From Thiocapsa imhoffii (GTDB lineage Bacteria; Pseudomonadota; Gammaproteobacteria; Chromatiales; Chromatiaceae): a stretch of DNA of 64,000 nucleotides. The position numbers and the translations under genes were made by a program. Every line of letters starts with the position of its first letter. Position 1 is the first letter of the stretch. The notes beneath the pieces were generated by a model. That model worked only from the letters and a program-made list of their open reading frames with translations, made no database searches and was not told the origin of the DNA. Below, one piece after another: positions 1 through 7,879 of this stretch. The stretch spans positions 1-64,000 of the forward strand of contig NZ_NRSD01000022.1 in assembly GCF_016583985.1 (NCBI RefSeq). The letters are read 5' to 3'.

Positions 1-494
1 CGCCGCGATCGACCGTACCCCCCCCAGTACAACGCACTACAACGCCCGTGGCCTCACCTGCCCCCCCGGCGGCTCCGGCATCGAGCCGTCGTCCAGCGCC
101 GGCCGCGGCGGCGCCTGGTCTGACCTGGGCGTGGCCGCTGCCGGGAGCAGTCGTGCAACCGTTCAATGCCAGCGATCGCACTCGGCAGGGGATTCGGATT
201 CGGGGCCGGGCGGGGCAGACCGTGACGGCCGTGGGGGACGGACAGGTGGTCTATAGCGGTGGTGGACTCACGGGCTACGGCAACCTTATCATCGTCAAGC
301 ATAACGACCAGTATCTGAGTGTCTATGGGTTCAACAGTAGGCTACTCGTTGCCGAGGGGGATCAGGTTAAGCGCGGACAAGCGGTTGCGGAAGTCGGACA
401 GGCCGTTGGAGGTGGTGGCTACCTCCTGCATTTCGAGATCCGCCGGGACGGAACAGCGGTCGATCCTCTACGCTATCTGCCGTCGCGATCATGA
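1..494 (+). CDS. nlpD: NlpD-like murein hydrolase activator, 3' part (M23/LytM domain)
   Basis: The reading frame is open to the window edge, so the N-terminus (normally a lipoprotein signal and a LysM domain) lies outside. The visible part is a Pro/Ala-rich linker and a complete LytM fold with YGNLIIVKHND, then LLHFEIRRDG and DPLRYLP at the end. As in known NlpD proteins, the metal-binding HxxxD motif is absent (QGIRIRG is there instead). It should therefore activate the amidase AmiC at the septum rather than cut peptidoglycan itself. It lies 30 bases before rpoS, the standard nlpD-rpoS arrangement; in E. coli the main rpoS promoter is inside nlpD. Confidence 0.9.
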   Translation, partial: PRSTVPPPVQRTTTPVASPAPPAAPASSRRPAPAAAAPGLTWAWPLPGAVVQPFNASDRTRQGIRIRGRAGQTVTAVGDGQVVYSGGGLTGYGNLIIVKHNDQYLSVYGFNSRLLVAEGDQVKRGQAVAEVGQAVGGGGYLLHFEIRRDGTAVDPLRYLPSRS

Positions 495-524
495 CCTCGC
501 TCGCCCTAACGGAGGGGACTGTGG

Positions 525-1628
525 ATGGCCAGCGCGGATGCCAGAGAGCCGGGAGACGATGCCATCGCGAGCGAATTCGATGAGGATGAGCGAGGCGAGG
601 CGCTCGACCCGAGCGAACCCGATGATCCCGATGACCCCGATGATCCCGATGACTTAGACGTCGAGGAGAGCGACGCGGGTTCCGACGACGCGGATGTGGA
701 GATCCATGCGGATCCCGACATTGCCGTCGACGCCATCGAACTGGCCGACGCGAAGAGCGTGGATCTGGTCGCGCATCGCTTAAAGTCGAGTGATGTCGAT
801 TTCGATGCGACGCGCCTGTACCTCAACGAAATCGGCGAATCAAAACTGCTGACTGCCGAGGAGGAGATCGAGCTCGCGCGCCTGGCGCAAAGCGGCGATA
901 ACCGGGCACGACAGCGCATGATCGTCTGCAACTTGCGCCTGGTTGTGAAGATCGCCCGCCGTTACCTCAACCGGGGCCTTCCCCTGCTGGATCTGATCGA
1001 GGAGGGGAATCTCGGTCTGATTCGTGCCGTCGAGAAATTCGACCCCGAGCGCGGCTTTCGCTTTTCGACCTATGCGACCTGGTGGATTCGGCAGACGATC
1101 GAGCGGGCGATCATGAATCAGACCCGCACGGTTCGTTTGCCCATCCATGTGGTCAAGGAGATCAACATCTATCTCAAGGCCGCGCGCCAACTCTCGCAGC
1201 AACTCGATCACGAGCCCACCAGCGAGGATATCGCCCAGTTGCTTCACCGTCCGATCGGTGAGGTGAAGCGCATGCTGGGACTCAACGAGCGCGTTGCCTC
1301 GGTCGACATCCCGTTCAGTAAGGATATCGACCGCCCGCTCGTCGACATGCTGCAGGACGAAGCGGCCGACGATCCGGCGGATCGGATCCAGGATGCCGAT
1401 ATCCAGACCAATCTCGATCTGTGGTTGGCGAAATTGAACGCCAAACAGCGCGAGGTCGTGGAGCGGCGTTTCGGTTTGCACGGATATGAGCATGCGACGC
1501 TCGAGAAGGTCGCCCAGGAATTGGGCGTGACGCGGGAGCGGGTTCGCCAGATCCAGATGGATGCCTTGCGGCGACTGCGTGAAATCCTGGAAAAAGAAGG
1601 GTTTTCTCTCGACGCCTTCTTCAAGTAA
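525..1628 (+). CDS. rpoS: RNA polymerase sigma factor RpoS (sigma-38)
   Basis: Stationary-phase and general stress sigma factor, 367 residues against 330 in E. coli. Regions 1.2 to 4.2 are present: [18 protein letters not shown] (about 97-114), [18 protein letters not shown] and [15 protein letters not shown] (2.3/2.4), and [19 protein letters not shown] (4.2 helix-turn-helix). The closeness to E. coli RpoS in regions 2 and 3, and the nlpD neighbour, separate it from RpoD. The extra length is an N-terminal stretch of about 60 residues rich in Asp and Glu, including a (DDP)n repeat. The ATG is preceded by GGAGGGG about 7 bases upstream. Confidence 0.96.
   Translation: MASADAREPGDDAIASEFDEDERGEALDPSEPDDPDDPDDPDDLDVEESDAGSDDADVEIHADPDIAVDAIELADAKSVDLVAHRLKSSDVDFDATRLYLNEIGESKLLTAEEEIELARLAQSGDNRARQRMIVCNLRLVVKIARRYLNRGLPLLDLIEEGNLGLIRAVEKFDPERGFRFSTYATWWIRQTIERAIMNQTRTVRLPIHVVKEINIYLKAARQLSQQLDHEPTSEDIAQLLHRPIGEVKRMLGLNERVASVDIPFSKDIDRPLVDMLQDEAADDPADRIQDADIQTNLDLWLAKLNAKQREVVERRFGLHGYEHATLEKVAQELGVTRERVRQIQMDALRRLREILEKEGFSLDAFFK
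618..653 (+). repeat. 9-base tandem repeat in rpoS coding for Pro-Asp-Asp
   Basis: Four consecutive 9-base units of the type CCCGATGAY lie in frame in the acidic N-terminal extension of rpoS. Unit length is a multiple of three, so gain or loss of a unit would change length without a frameshift. Confidence 0.85.
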
Positions 1629-1665
1629 CGTCCGCATGTCGGTCGTCAGCGATCACTCCGCCGAC

Positions 1666-1679
1666 TTGACCTAGATCAG
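1666..1679 (+). promoter_or_regulatory. Candidate FNR/ANR box upstream of ccoN
   Basis: TTGACCTAGATCAG matches the FNR consensus TTGAT-N4-ATCAA at 8 of 10 positions. It lies about 175 bases before the ccoN ATG. cbb3 operons are commonly activated by FNR/ANR family regulators, and an fnr gene is present in this window. The promoter itself was not resolved. Confidence 0.6.
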
Positions 1680-1854
1680 GGTTTGTCGTGCGATATCACC
1701 CACGCTCTCGGTCAGATCACATCGTCTTCAGTTGACTTTGAGGGCGTGATCCAGTGATATGGCGTTCGCGCAAGCGCGCGTGGGAGTCACATTACAAGAC
1801 GGCCGGATCGCCTTATCATCCTTGTTGTTTTCCCGACGTTTTTGGGGAGGGTCT

Positions 1855-3288
1855 ATGGAAGCCAGTCTTGAACGCAAGTACAGCTTCGATGTTGTACGCT
1901 GGTTCACGATCATGGCCGTCGTCTACCTGGTGGTGGGCGCAGCCGTCGGGGTCTATATCGCAGCCGAGCTGGCCTGGCCAGCGCTCAACTTCGATAATCC
2001 CTACATCTCCTTCGGACGCCTGCGTCCGGTTCACACCAACGCCGTTATTTTCGCCTTCGGCGGCTGTACCCTCATGGCCACGGCCTTCTACACGGTCCAA
2101 CGCACCTGTGGTGTGCGCCTGTGGAGTGACAAGATGGCCTGGTTCACCTTCTGGGGTTGGAACGCCGTCATCGCTTTGGCGGTCATCACCCTGCCGCTGG
2201 GGTTCACGCAATCCAAAGAGTACGCGGAACTCGAATGGCCGATCGACATCTTGATCGCGGTTGTGTGGTTATCCTTCACCATCAATTTCATCATGACGAT
2301 CGCAATCAGGAAGTCGTCACACATCTATGTGTCGAATTGGTTCTTCCTCGGCATGATGGTCATGATCGTCTACCTGCATGTGGTCAATAGCCTGGCGATT
2401 CCGGTCGGGCTCTTCAAGTCCTACTCCATATTCTCGGGCGTCCAGGACGCGATGATCCAGTGGTGGTGGGGCCACAACGCGGTTGGGTTCTACCTGACGG
2501 CGGGTTTCCTTGGGATCATGTACTACTTCGTGCCGAAGCAGGCGGGCCGGCCGATTTACTCCTACCGCCTGTCGGTCATCCATTTCTGGGCCCTGATGTT
2601 CGGCTACGTTTGGCTCGGCGCGCACCATCTTCAATACACGGCGCTCCCGGACTGGACCGGCTCGCTCGGGGCGGCCGTCTCGATTGCGATGATCATTCCG
2701 TCCTGGGGTGGCGCGGTGAATGGCATGATGACCTTGTCCGGGGCTTGGGATCGTCTGCGCACGGACTATGTGTTGCGCTTCCTGATCATTGCACTCGCCT
2801 TCTACGCCATGTCCACCTTCGAAGGCCCGGTCATGTCACTGAAGACCGTCAATGCCCTGTCGCACTACACCGATTGGACCATCGGCCACGTGCACTCCGG
2901 AGCCCTGGGTTGGGTGGCGGGGATCTCGATCGGCGCCATCTACCATCTGATGACGCGTCTCTATCACACCGAGATGTACTCCGTGCGCTTGATCAACTTC
3001 CATTTCTGGACAGCAACCATTGGAACGGTGATCTACATCGTCGCCATGTGGGTGTCCGGCATCATGCAGGGGCTGATGTGGCGCGCGTACGACGAGTACG
3101 GGACCTTGGCCTATACCTTCGTTGAATCGGTCGACGCCATGCATCCCTACTATGCCATGCGCACGGTTGGAGGAGCCATCTTCCTCTTCGGTGCCATCGT
3201 GATGCTCTTCAACATCCTGATGACGGTGCGCAAATCCGTGTCTGAAGGTAGCCTCAAGCAGGCGCGCGCGGTGCCCGCGCCGGCGTGA
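1855..3288 (+). CDS. ccoN: cbb3-type cytochrome c oxidase subunit I (CcoN)
   Basis: Catalytic subunit of the high-affinity cbb3 oxidase in the inner membrane. It reduces O2 at the heme b3/CuB site and pumps protons. From the ATG at 1855 the protein has 477 residues, and the known ligands fall at the same numbers as in the Pseudomonas stutzeri enzyme: His60 and His347 (heme b), His207, His257 and His258 (CuB), His345 (heme b3) and Tyr251 (cross-linked tyrosine). An in-frame start at 1759 would add 32 unrelated residues. GGGGAGGG just before 1855 decides for the shorter form. First gene of ccoNOQP. Confidence 0.97.
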   Translation: MEASLERKYSFDVVRWFTIMAVVYLVVGAAVGVYIAAELAWPALNFDNPYISFGRLRPVHTNAVIFAFGGCTLMATAFYTVQRTCGVRLWSDKMAWFTFWGWNAVIALAVITLPLGFTQSKEYAELEWPIDILIAVVWLSFTINFIMTIAIRKSSHIYVSNWFFLGMMVMIVYLHVVNSLAIPVGLFKSYSIFSGVQDAMIQWWWGHNAVGFYLTAGFLGIMYYFVPKQAGRPIYSYRLSVIHFWALMFGYVWLGAHHLQYTALPDWTGSLGAAVSIAMIIPSWGGAVNGMMTLSGAWDRLRTDYVLRFLIIALAFYAMSTFEGPVMSLKTVNALSHYTDWTIGHVHSGALGWVAGISIGAIYHLMTRLYHTEMYSVRLINFHFWTATIGTVIYIVAMWVSGIMQGLMWRAYDEYGTLAYTFVESVDAMHPYYAMRTVGGAIFLFGAIVMLFNILMTVRKSVSEGSLKQARAVPAPA

Positions 3289-3308
3289 CCCCCAGGAGTA
3301 ACCAGAGC

Positions 3309-4055
3309 ATGGCTGACAAGAAAACGAAACCGAAGTCCTTTCAGGAATGGATGGAGGTCAACATCTGGGGCCTCCTGATCGTGACCGCCCTGGTGTTATC
3401 CGTGGGTGGCATCGTGGAGATCGTTCCGCTCTTCACCATGAAGAACACCATGGAGCACAACCGGCATCCCGAGATCGTTTGGGACAAAGCTGGCCAGGTC
3501 CCGATTGTGACCGTGGATGACAACGGACGCGAGCAGTGGAACTGGAAGGTTGGTGAAGGCGTTCGTCCCTATACGGCGCTCGAGCTGGCGGGGCGTGACA
3601 TCTATCAACGTGAGGGGTGTTATCTCTGTCATTCGCAGATGATTCGTCCCTTCCGTGACGAGCGTGACCGCTATGGCCATTTCTCGCTCGCTTCGGAGTC
3701 GATGTTCGACCATCCCTTCCAATGGGGGTCGAAGCGAACCGGTCCTGATCTGGCCCGTGTCGGTGGGAAGTATTCCGATGAGTGGCAGCGTCAACACATG
3801 CGTGAGCCGCGTTCGTTAGTCCCCGAATCGGTCATGCCGGGTTATCCGTGGCTCGATGATAAATATGTCAACGGCCGGAGGATGCAACGACACATGCGCG
3901 GTCTCCAGATCATCGGGGTGCCCTATGCGGACGCTGATATCGTGACTGCCGCCGCCTTGGTCGAAGGCAAGACCGAGATGGATGCGCTGGTGGCCTATAT
4001 GCAGGTCCTCGGCACCATGGTCGCGCTCGACGAGTCCAAGACATACCGTGAGTAG
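3309..4055 (+). CDS. ccoO: cbb3 oxidase subunit II, monoheme cytochrome c (CcoO)
   Basis: Membrane-anchored monoheme cytochrome c that passes electrons from CcoP to CcoN. It has 248 residues with one N-terminal transmembrane helix (about 20-42), the heme c site CYLCH at 104-108, and a likely axial Met at 176 in ESVMPGYPW. The ATG at 3309 follows AGGAG; an upstream in-frame start at 3285 would add eight residues overlapping the end of ccoN and is less likely. Confidence 0.97.
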   Translation: MADKKTKPKSFQEWMEVNIWGLLIVTALVLSVGGIVEIVPLFTMKNTMEHNRHPEIVWDKAGQVPIVTVDDNGREQWNWKVGEGVRPYTALELAGRDIYQREGCYLCHSQMIRPFRDERDRYGHFSLASESMFDHPFQWGSKRTGPDLARVGGKYSDEWQRQHMREPRSLVPESVMPGYPWLDDKYVNGRRMQRHMRGLQIIGVPYADADIVTAAALVEGKTEMDALVAYMQVLGTMVALDESKTYRE

Positions 4056-4263
4056 GCTCAGCGAATACTTGCAGACCGACTGGCAGGCGATGACGACGAA
4101 CGACTGGATCGGCACGATCCTCACCGTCGTCATCTTCCTGCTCATGGTCGGTGCCTACTTCTACGTCTTTCGTCCGAAGAATCGGGAGAAGCTCGAGGCG
4201 ATGAAGCACATCCCATTCGAAGAGGACAAAGAGCACAACGGAGACTCACATGGCCGAAAATAA
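4048..4263 (+). CDS. ccoQ: cbb3 oxidase small subunit CcoQ
   Basis: Short single-helix protein that stabilises the cbb3 complex. The hydrophobic segment [20 protein letters not shown] is followed by a charged tail. I prefer the GTG at 4048, which overlaps the ccoO stop and keeps the segment [13 protein letters not shown] (71 residues). An internal ATG at 4090 would give 57 residues, and neither start has a strong Shine-Dalgarno sequence. The end overlaps ccoP by 14 bases, so the subunits are probably translationally coupled. Confidence 0.85.
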   Translation: MSRLSEYLQTDWQAMTTNDWIGTILTVVIFLLMVGAYFYVFRPKNREKLEAMKHIPFEEDKEHNGDSHGRK

Positions 4264-5164
4264 CCCCTTTCCTGGTGAGAACAACACCGGGCATGTCTGG
4301 GATGACAACCTGCGAGAGCTGTCCAATCCGCCGCCGCGTTGGTGGATGATCGGATTTTGGCTGTCCCTACTCTTCGTTGTTGTCTACACCACGCTGTATC
4401 CGAGTTGGCCCATCGGGCAGCAGGCGACACCAGGCCTCCTCGGTTGGACGCAGATCCAGGAGTTTGAACGGCGCGTGGCGCAAGTCGAGGCGCGGCGTGC
4501 CCCGTTCGAGGAGCAGATCGCAAACCTCAGTGCCGAGGAGATCATCGCAGACCCGGGCTTGCTGCAATACACCCTCGCGTCGGCGAAAGTCCTCTATGGT
4601 GACTATTGCGCGGCTTGCCACGGCAGTGGCGGGCAGGGCAATCCGAGTTATCCGGTGCTGGCCGACGACGATTGGCTCTACGGCGGTTCGATCGCACGGA
4701 TCAAGGAATCCATTACGAACGGACGTCGTGGCGCAATGACCGCGCACGCCGACCTGCTGACAGAGGCTGAGGTGGATGCGCTGTCGACCTGGGTGGTGGA
4801 ACTCGCTGAAGGGGGTGAGGGCAGTGCCGAGGGCTGGGATCTCTACCGAGCGAAAGCCTGTAATGCCTGTCACGGTGAGGCTGCGGATGGGGTCCTCGCA
4901 ACCTTGCCCGATGGCGAGATCGTCACGGTGGGTGCGGCCAATCTGACCGACGGAATCTGGCGTTTCGAGCCGGGTGGGTATGAGAGCGCGCGTCACACCA
5001 TCCTCTATGGCGTCAATCAGCAGGGGGTTCCCCAGACCCGCGACGCCGTGATGCCTGCGTTTGGAACCGTGGCGCGTGTTGACGATGTGGAGGTGCGTAA
5101 GCTGAGCCCCGAGGATATCAAGAAGCTTGCGATCTACGTCCATCAACTCGGCGGAGGGAGTTGA
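4250..5164 (+). CDS. ccoP: cbb3 oxidase subunit III, diheme cytochrome c (CcoP)
   Basis: Diheme cytochrome c subunit that receives electrons from soluble cytochromes. It has 304 residues with a transmembrane segment at about 30-50, a long amphipathic linker, and two cytochrome c domains with heme sites CAACH (120-124) and CNACH (204-208). A late Met in DAVMPAF is a plausible axial ligand of the second heme. Last of the four structural genes; a 12-bp stem-loop follows its stop. Confidence 0.96.
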   Translation: MAENNPFPGENNTGHVWDDNLRELSNPPPRWWMIGFWLSLLFVVVYTTLYPSWPIGQQATPGLLGWTQIQEFERRVAQVEARRAPFEEQIANLSAEEIIADPGLLQYTLASAKVLYGDYCAACHGSGGQGNPSYPVLADDDWLYGGSIARIKESITNGRRGAMTAHADLLTEAEVDALSTWVVELAEGGEGSAEGWDLYRAKACNACHGEAADGVLATLPDGEIVTVGAANLTDGIWRFEPGGYESARHTILYGVNQQGVPQTRDAVMPAFGTVARVDDVEVRKLSPEDIKKLAIYVHQLGGGS

Positions 5165-5175
5165 TCGATGTCTCA

Positions 5176-5208
5176 CCGCGTTGAGCGGTCACGAATCGCT
5201 CAACGCGG
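5176..5208 (+). other. Strong stem-loop after ccoP
   Basis: A perfect 12-bp inverted repeat (CCGCGTTGAGCG at 5176-5187, complement at 5197-5208, 9-base loop) starts 11 bases after the ccoP stop. There is no T run, so it may be an mRNA 3'-end stabiliser or partial terminator rather than a classical terminator. Confidence 0.8.
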
Positions 5209-5344
5209 ATGCCGAGTGAGGGTCCGACCTCAACTGGGTTTGACTGTCCCGAACAGACCGAGACGTCGCGACGACCGCTTGGGCGCCATGGAATCATGAG
5301 GACGTTGCGTCGATCACATCGAGAAAAGGCTGGAGGAGGCTGAC

Positions 5345-5491
5345 ATGACCGGAGGACTGACCTGGGATCTCGTGACCTTGATGTCGATTGCGATGGTTGC
5401 GATTTCGATCATCATCATTGTCTTTCTCGTCTACAAGGTCATTACCCTGATGAACCGGGATGCGGAAGCGCATAAGAACAATCAGCAATAA
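5345..5491 (+). CDS. 48-residue single-helix membrane protein after ccoP
   Basis: Small gene with a strong ribosome site (GGAGGAGG about 5 bases before the ATG) and a clean stop. The product starts MTGGLTWDLVTLM, has one hydrophobic helix of about 25 residues (AISIIIIVFLVYKVITL), and ends in a charged tail DAEAHKNNQQ. It lies between the stem-loop after ccoP and the terminator of the cco operon, on the same strand. By size and place it could be an accessory cbb3 subunit, comparable in kind to the small CcoM of Pseudomonas, though I see no clear similarity to it. Function is inference; existence of the gene is well supported. Confidence 0.8.
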   Translation: MTGGLTWDLVTLMSIAMVAISIIIIVFLVYKVITLMNRDAEAHKNNQQ

Positions 5492-5520
5492 CGACTTCGG
5501 TCAACGCGTCGTGTCACCGC

Positions 5521-5548
5521 AAGGGGGATCGGAGATCCCCCTTTTTTT
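5521..5548 (+). terminator. Rho-independent terminator of the ccoNOQP operon
   Basis: AAGGGGGATC, loop GGA, GATCCCCCTT and then a run of seven T. A 10-bp perfect stem with a U tract, 30 bases after the small membrane gene. Confidence 0.95.
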
Positions 5549-5829
5549 ATGAAGTAAAACTTTATAAACAATGACTTGAGTGATTGTTCGGGCATGGCTA
5601 AACACGCGAATTGGGCGTAAGCTATCCCTGGTTCAGTATTGCTTGGTCGGCGTGTCACGGCGAGAGCGGGTTCGCGTCCCCCGCTGTGGGGTCGGTCGGC
5701 TACGGCCCTCGCCCAGTGCGCGTTGGCGTCCGCTCCGACCCTCCCCAGCCAGTGGTTGGCGCGGCGGGTGGCACCAGAGGTTCGTGGTGGCCATCGGCAA
5801 TTGCCACGGGCTTTTGATGGAGATGGTCA
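5549..5829 (+). other. Intergenic region before ccoG
   Basis: About 280 bases with an AT-rich first part and then GC-rich sequence. It must hold the promoter of ccoGHIS, because a terminator precedes it. TTGAGT (5576-5581) followed 17 bases later by TAAACA is a weak candidate. No gene is seen. Confidence 0.4.
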
Positions 5830-7260
5830 GTGAATACGAATTCTGCAGTTCCTCCGTCCTCGGTCGAGGATCTCTACGCCGAGGCGGACCATTGGCATGT
5901 CAACACGGGCGGCACGACCATCCATGCCAAACGCATGGCCGGGCGGTGGCGCACCATCAAGTGGGCGGCCGCATCGATCTGGCTGATCTACTTTCTCGGT
6001 CCCTATGTGCGCTGGGACGATCGCCAAGCGGTGTTGTTCGACATCCCGAATCGCCAGTATCACCTGTTTGGCGCGACCGTCTTGCCGCAGGATTTTTGGA
6101 TGTTATCCCTCCTCCTGCTCTTCTTCGCGATCATGTTGGCCGTCGTGACGGCCTTGGTTGGTCGTGTCTGGTGCGGATTCTTCTGTTTCCAAACGGTCTG
6201 GACCGACGTCTTCACCTGGATCGAGGAGAAACTCGAGGGCAGCCCAGCGCAACGTCGGAAACTGGATCAGGCGCCGCTTGACCTCACCAAGGTCCGCATC
6301 AAGGCGACGAAGCATGGATTGTGGATTCTCATCGGTTTCATGACCGGATTCAGCTTCGTTGCCTGGTTCGCCGATGCCCCCAGCCTGTGGGGACGTTTCT
6401 TCCTCGGCCAAGCCAATTCCGCGGCCTATATCACGGTTGCGCTCTTTACCGTCGGGACCTATGTGCTGGCCGGTTTCCTGCGCGAGCAAACCTGCTTCTG
6501 GCTGTGCCCCTATGCAAGGATTCAAGGGGTTATGCTCGACAGTACGACCATCGTTCCCGCCTACGACGTGGGCCGTGGCGAGCCGCGCGGGCGGGTTAAA
6601 CGTGGTGAATCAACGCAAAACCGGGAGGCGGGTGACTGTGTCGACTGCAATCAGTGCGTGGCGGTCTGCCCGACCGGGGTGGATATCCGCAACGGCCAAC
6701 AGGAAGGCTGCATCACCTGCGCGCTCTGTATCGATGCCTGCGATCAGGTGATGGACAAAGTGGGCCGTCCGCGTGGGCTGATTCGCTATGCGTCACTCGA
6801 AGAATTTGAAGGTCGACCACCAAAGGCGCTGTTGTTGCGTCCACGGGTGTGGGTCTACACCGCCATCATGACGGTGGCACTTGCTGGCATCTTCTATGGT
6901 TTCTCTACCCTAGCCGCGATCGATTTAAAGGTCTTGCACGAGCGTGCGCCCTTGTACGTGCGACTCAGCGACGGTTCGATTCAGAATCGATACACCCTGA
7001 AGATCCTCAACAAGATGCCTGAAGACCTCGCGGTGCGGATCAGTGCTAGTGGGCTCGAGACCTTTACGCTCGTCGGGGCCGATGAGGAGATCATGGCCGC
7101 GCCCGGTGGGGTGAGCTCGACGACGGTGTTCATCAGGGTTCCGCGTGCGGCACTGCAAGGCGAGCGCCAGCCCGTCATCTTCCACGCCGAGGCAACCCGA
7201 CCCAATGGAGTCCAGGTGACAGCGGAGCGCGAGAGCGTTTTCATCGCACCTCGGCCTTAG
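5830..7260 (+). CDS. ccoG: cbb3 oxidase assembly ferredoxin CcoG (FixG/RdxA)
   Basis: Polyferredoxin needed for maturation of cbb3 oxidase, thought to reduce copper for delivery to CcoN. It has 476 residues with several transmembrane helices (about 45-60, 90-110, 160-180, 200-217, and one near 340) and a cytosolic 2[4Fe-4S] domain: CVDCNQCVAVCP (270-281) and CITCALCIDAC (294-304). A periplasmic Ig-like C-terminal domain follows. The start is GTG with GGAG seven bases upstream; an overlapping ATG at 5823 is out of frame. First gene of ccoGHIS. Confidence 0.95.
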   Translation: MNTNSAVPPSSVEDLYAEADHWHVNTGGTTIHAKRMAGRWRTIKWAAASIWLIYFLGPYVRWDDRQAVLFDIPNRQYHLFGATVLPQDFWMLSLLLLFFAIMLAVVTALVGRVWCGFFCFQTVWTDVFTWIEEKLEGSPAQRRKLDQAPLDLTKVRIKATKHGLWILIGFMTGFSFVAWFADAPSLWGRFFLGQANSAAYITVALFTVGTYVLAGFLREQTCFWLCPYARIQGVMLDSTTIVPAYDVGRGEPRGRVKRGESTQNREAGDCVDCNQCVAVCPTGVDIRNGQQEGCITCALCIDACDQVMDKVGRPRGLIRYASLEEFEGRPPKALLLRPRVWVYTAIMTVALAGIFYGFSTLAAIDLKVLHERAPLYVRLSDGSIQNRYTLKILNKMPEDLAVRISASGLETFTLVGADEEIMAAPGGVSSTTVFIRVPRAALQGERQPVIFHAEATRPNGVQVTAERESVFIAPRP

Positions 7261-7362
7261 ACCGAAAGTGCCGAAGACCCAGGTGTCCAGCGCGGTGGCT
7301 GTCTCGTTGAGGCGGCGTCAAGGCACCTGGAGGTCATCGATTGAACAAAGGGGAAACGAGTC

Positions 7363-7878
7363 ATGCAGGTTCATTCCGAGGGGGTTGCGAATCCGACATC
7401 CGCATTGCGCAACCCATGGGTGTTGGCGGTGATCGCGGCGCTGGTCATCGTCCTGAGCGTCAATGCGATCTTCATCTATCTGGCCTTTATGACGAACCCT
7501 GGTCTCGTCAATGCAAATTATTACGAGCGCGGTCAGGAGTTCGAACAAACGATCGTTTCACGACAACTCCGAGACCCCGGTTGGTTGATGCGAGCGGATA
7601 TCCCCCAGCCCTTGATGGCGGGCGTTGAGACGCCGATACGACTGGTCTTGGTCGATCGGGCTGGACAGCCGGTGGATGTCGATGAGGCGACCTTCTATGC
7701 CTATCGTCCCTCTGACGTGGCGCGGGATTTCTCGGTCACCATGGTCAAGGAGGGAACGGGGCGATATGTCGCGCTGACCTCTTTCCCGCTGATCGGGGTG
7801 TGGGACACCCTGGTCGCGGTCACCGTCGAGGATGAGGAATACAGTATTGGCGAACGGATCAGCGTCATCCGGCCCTGA
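7363..7878 (+). CDS. ccoH: cbb3 assembly protein CcoH (FixH family)
   Basis: FixH-family membrane protein involved in maturation of cbb3 oxidase. It has 171 residues: a cytosolic N-terminus, a transmembrane helix (about 19-42), the typical [18 protein letters not shown] stretch after the helix, and a periplasmic beta-rich domain. It sits between ccoG and ccoI as in other cco/fix assembly operons, with its stop one base before the ccoI ATG. Confidence 0.92.
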   Translation: MQVHSEGVANPTSALRNPWVLAVIAALVIVLSVNAIFIYLAFMTNPGLVNANYYERGQEFEQTIVSRQLRDPGWLMRADIPQPLMAGVETPIRLVLVDRAGQPVDVDEATFYAYRPSDVARDFSVTMVKEGTGRYVALTSFPLIGVWDTLVAVTVEDEEYSIGERISVIRP

Positions 7879-7879
7879 C

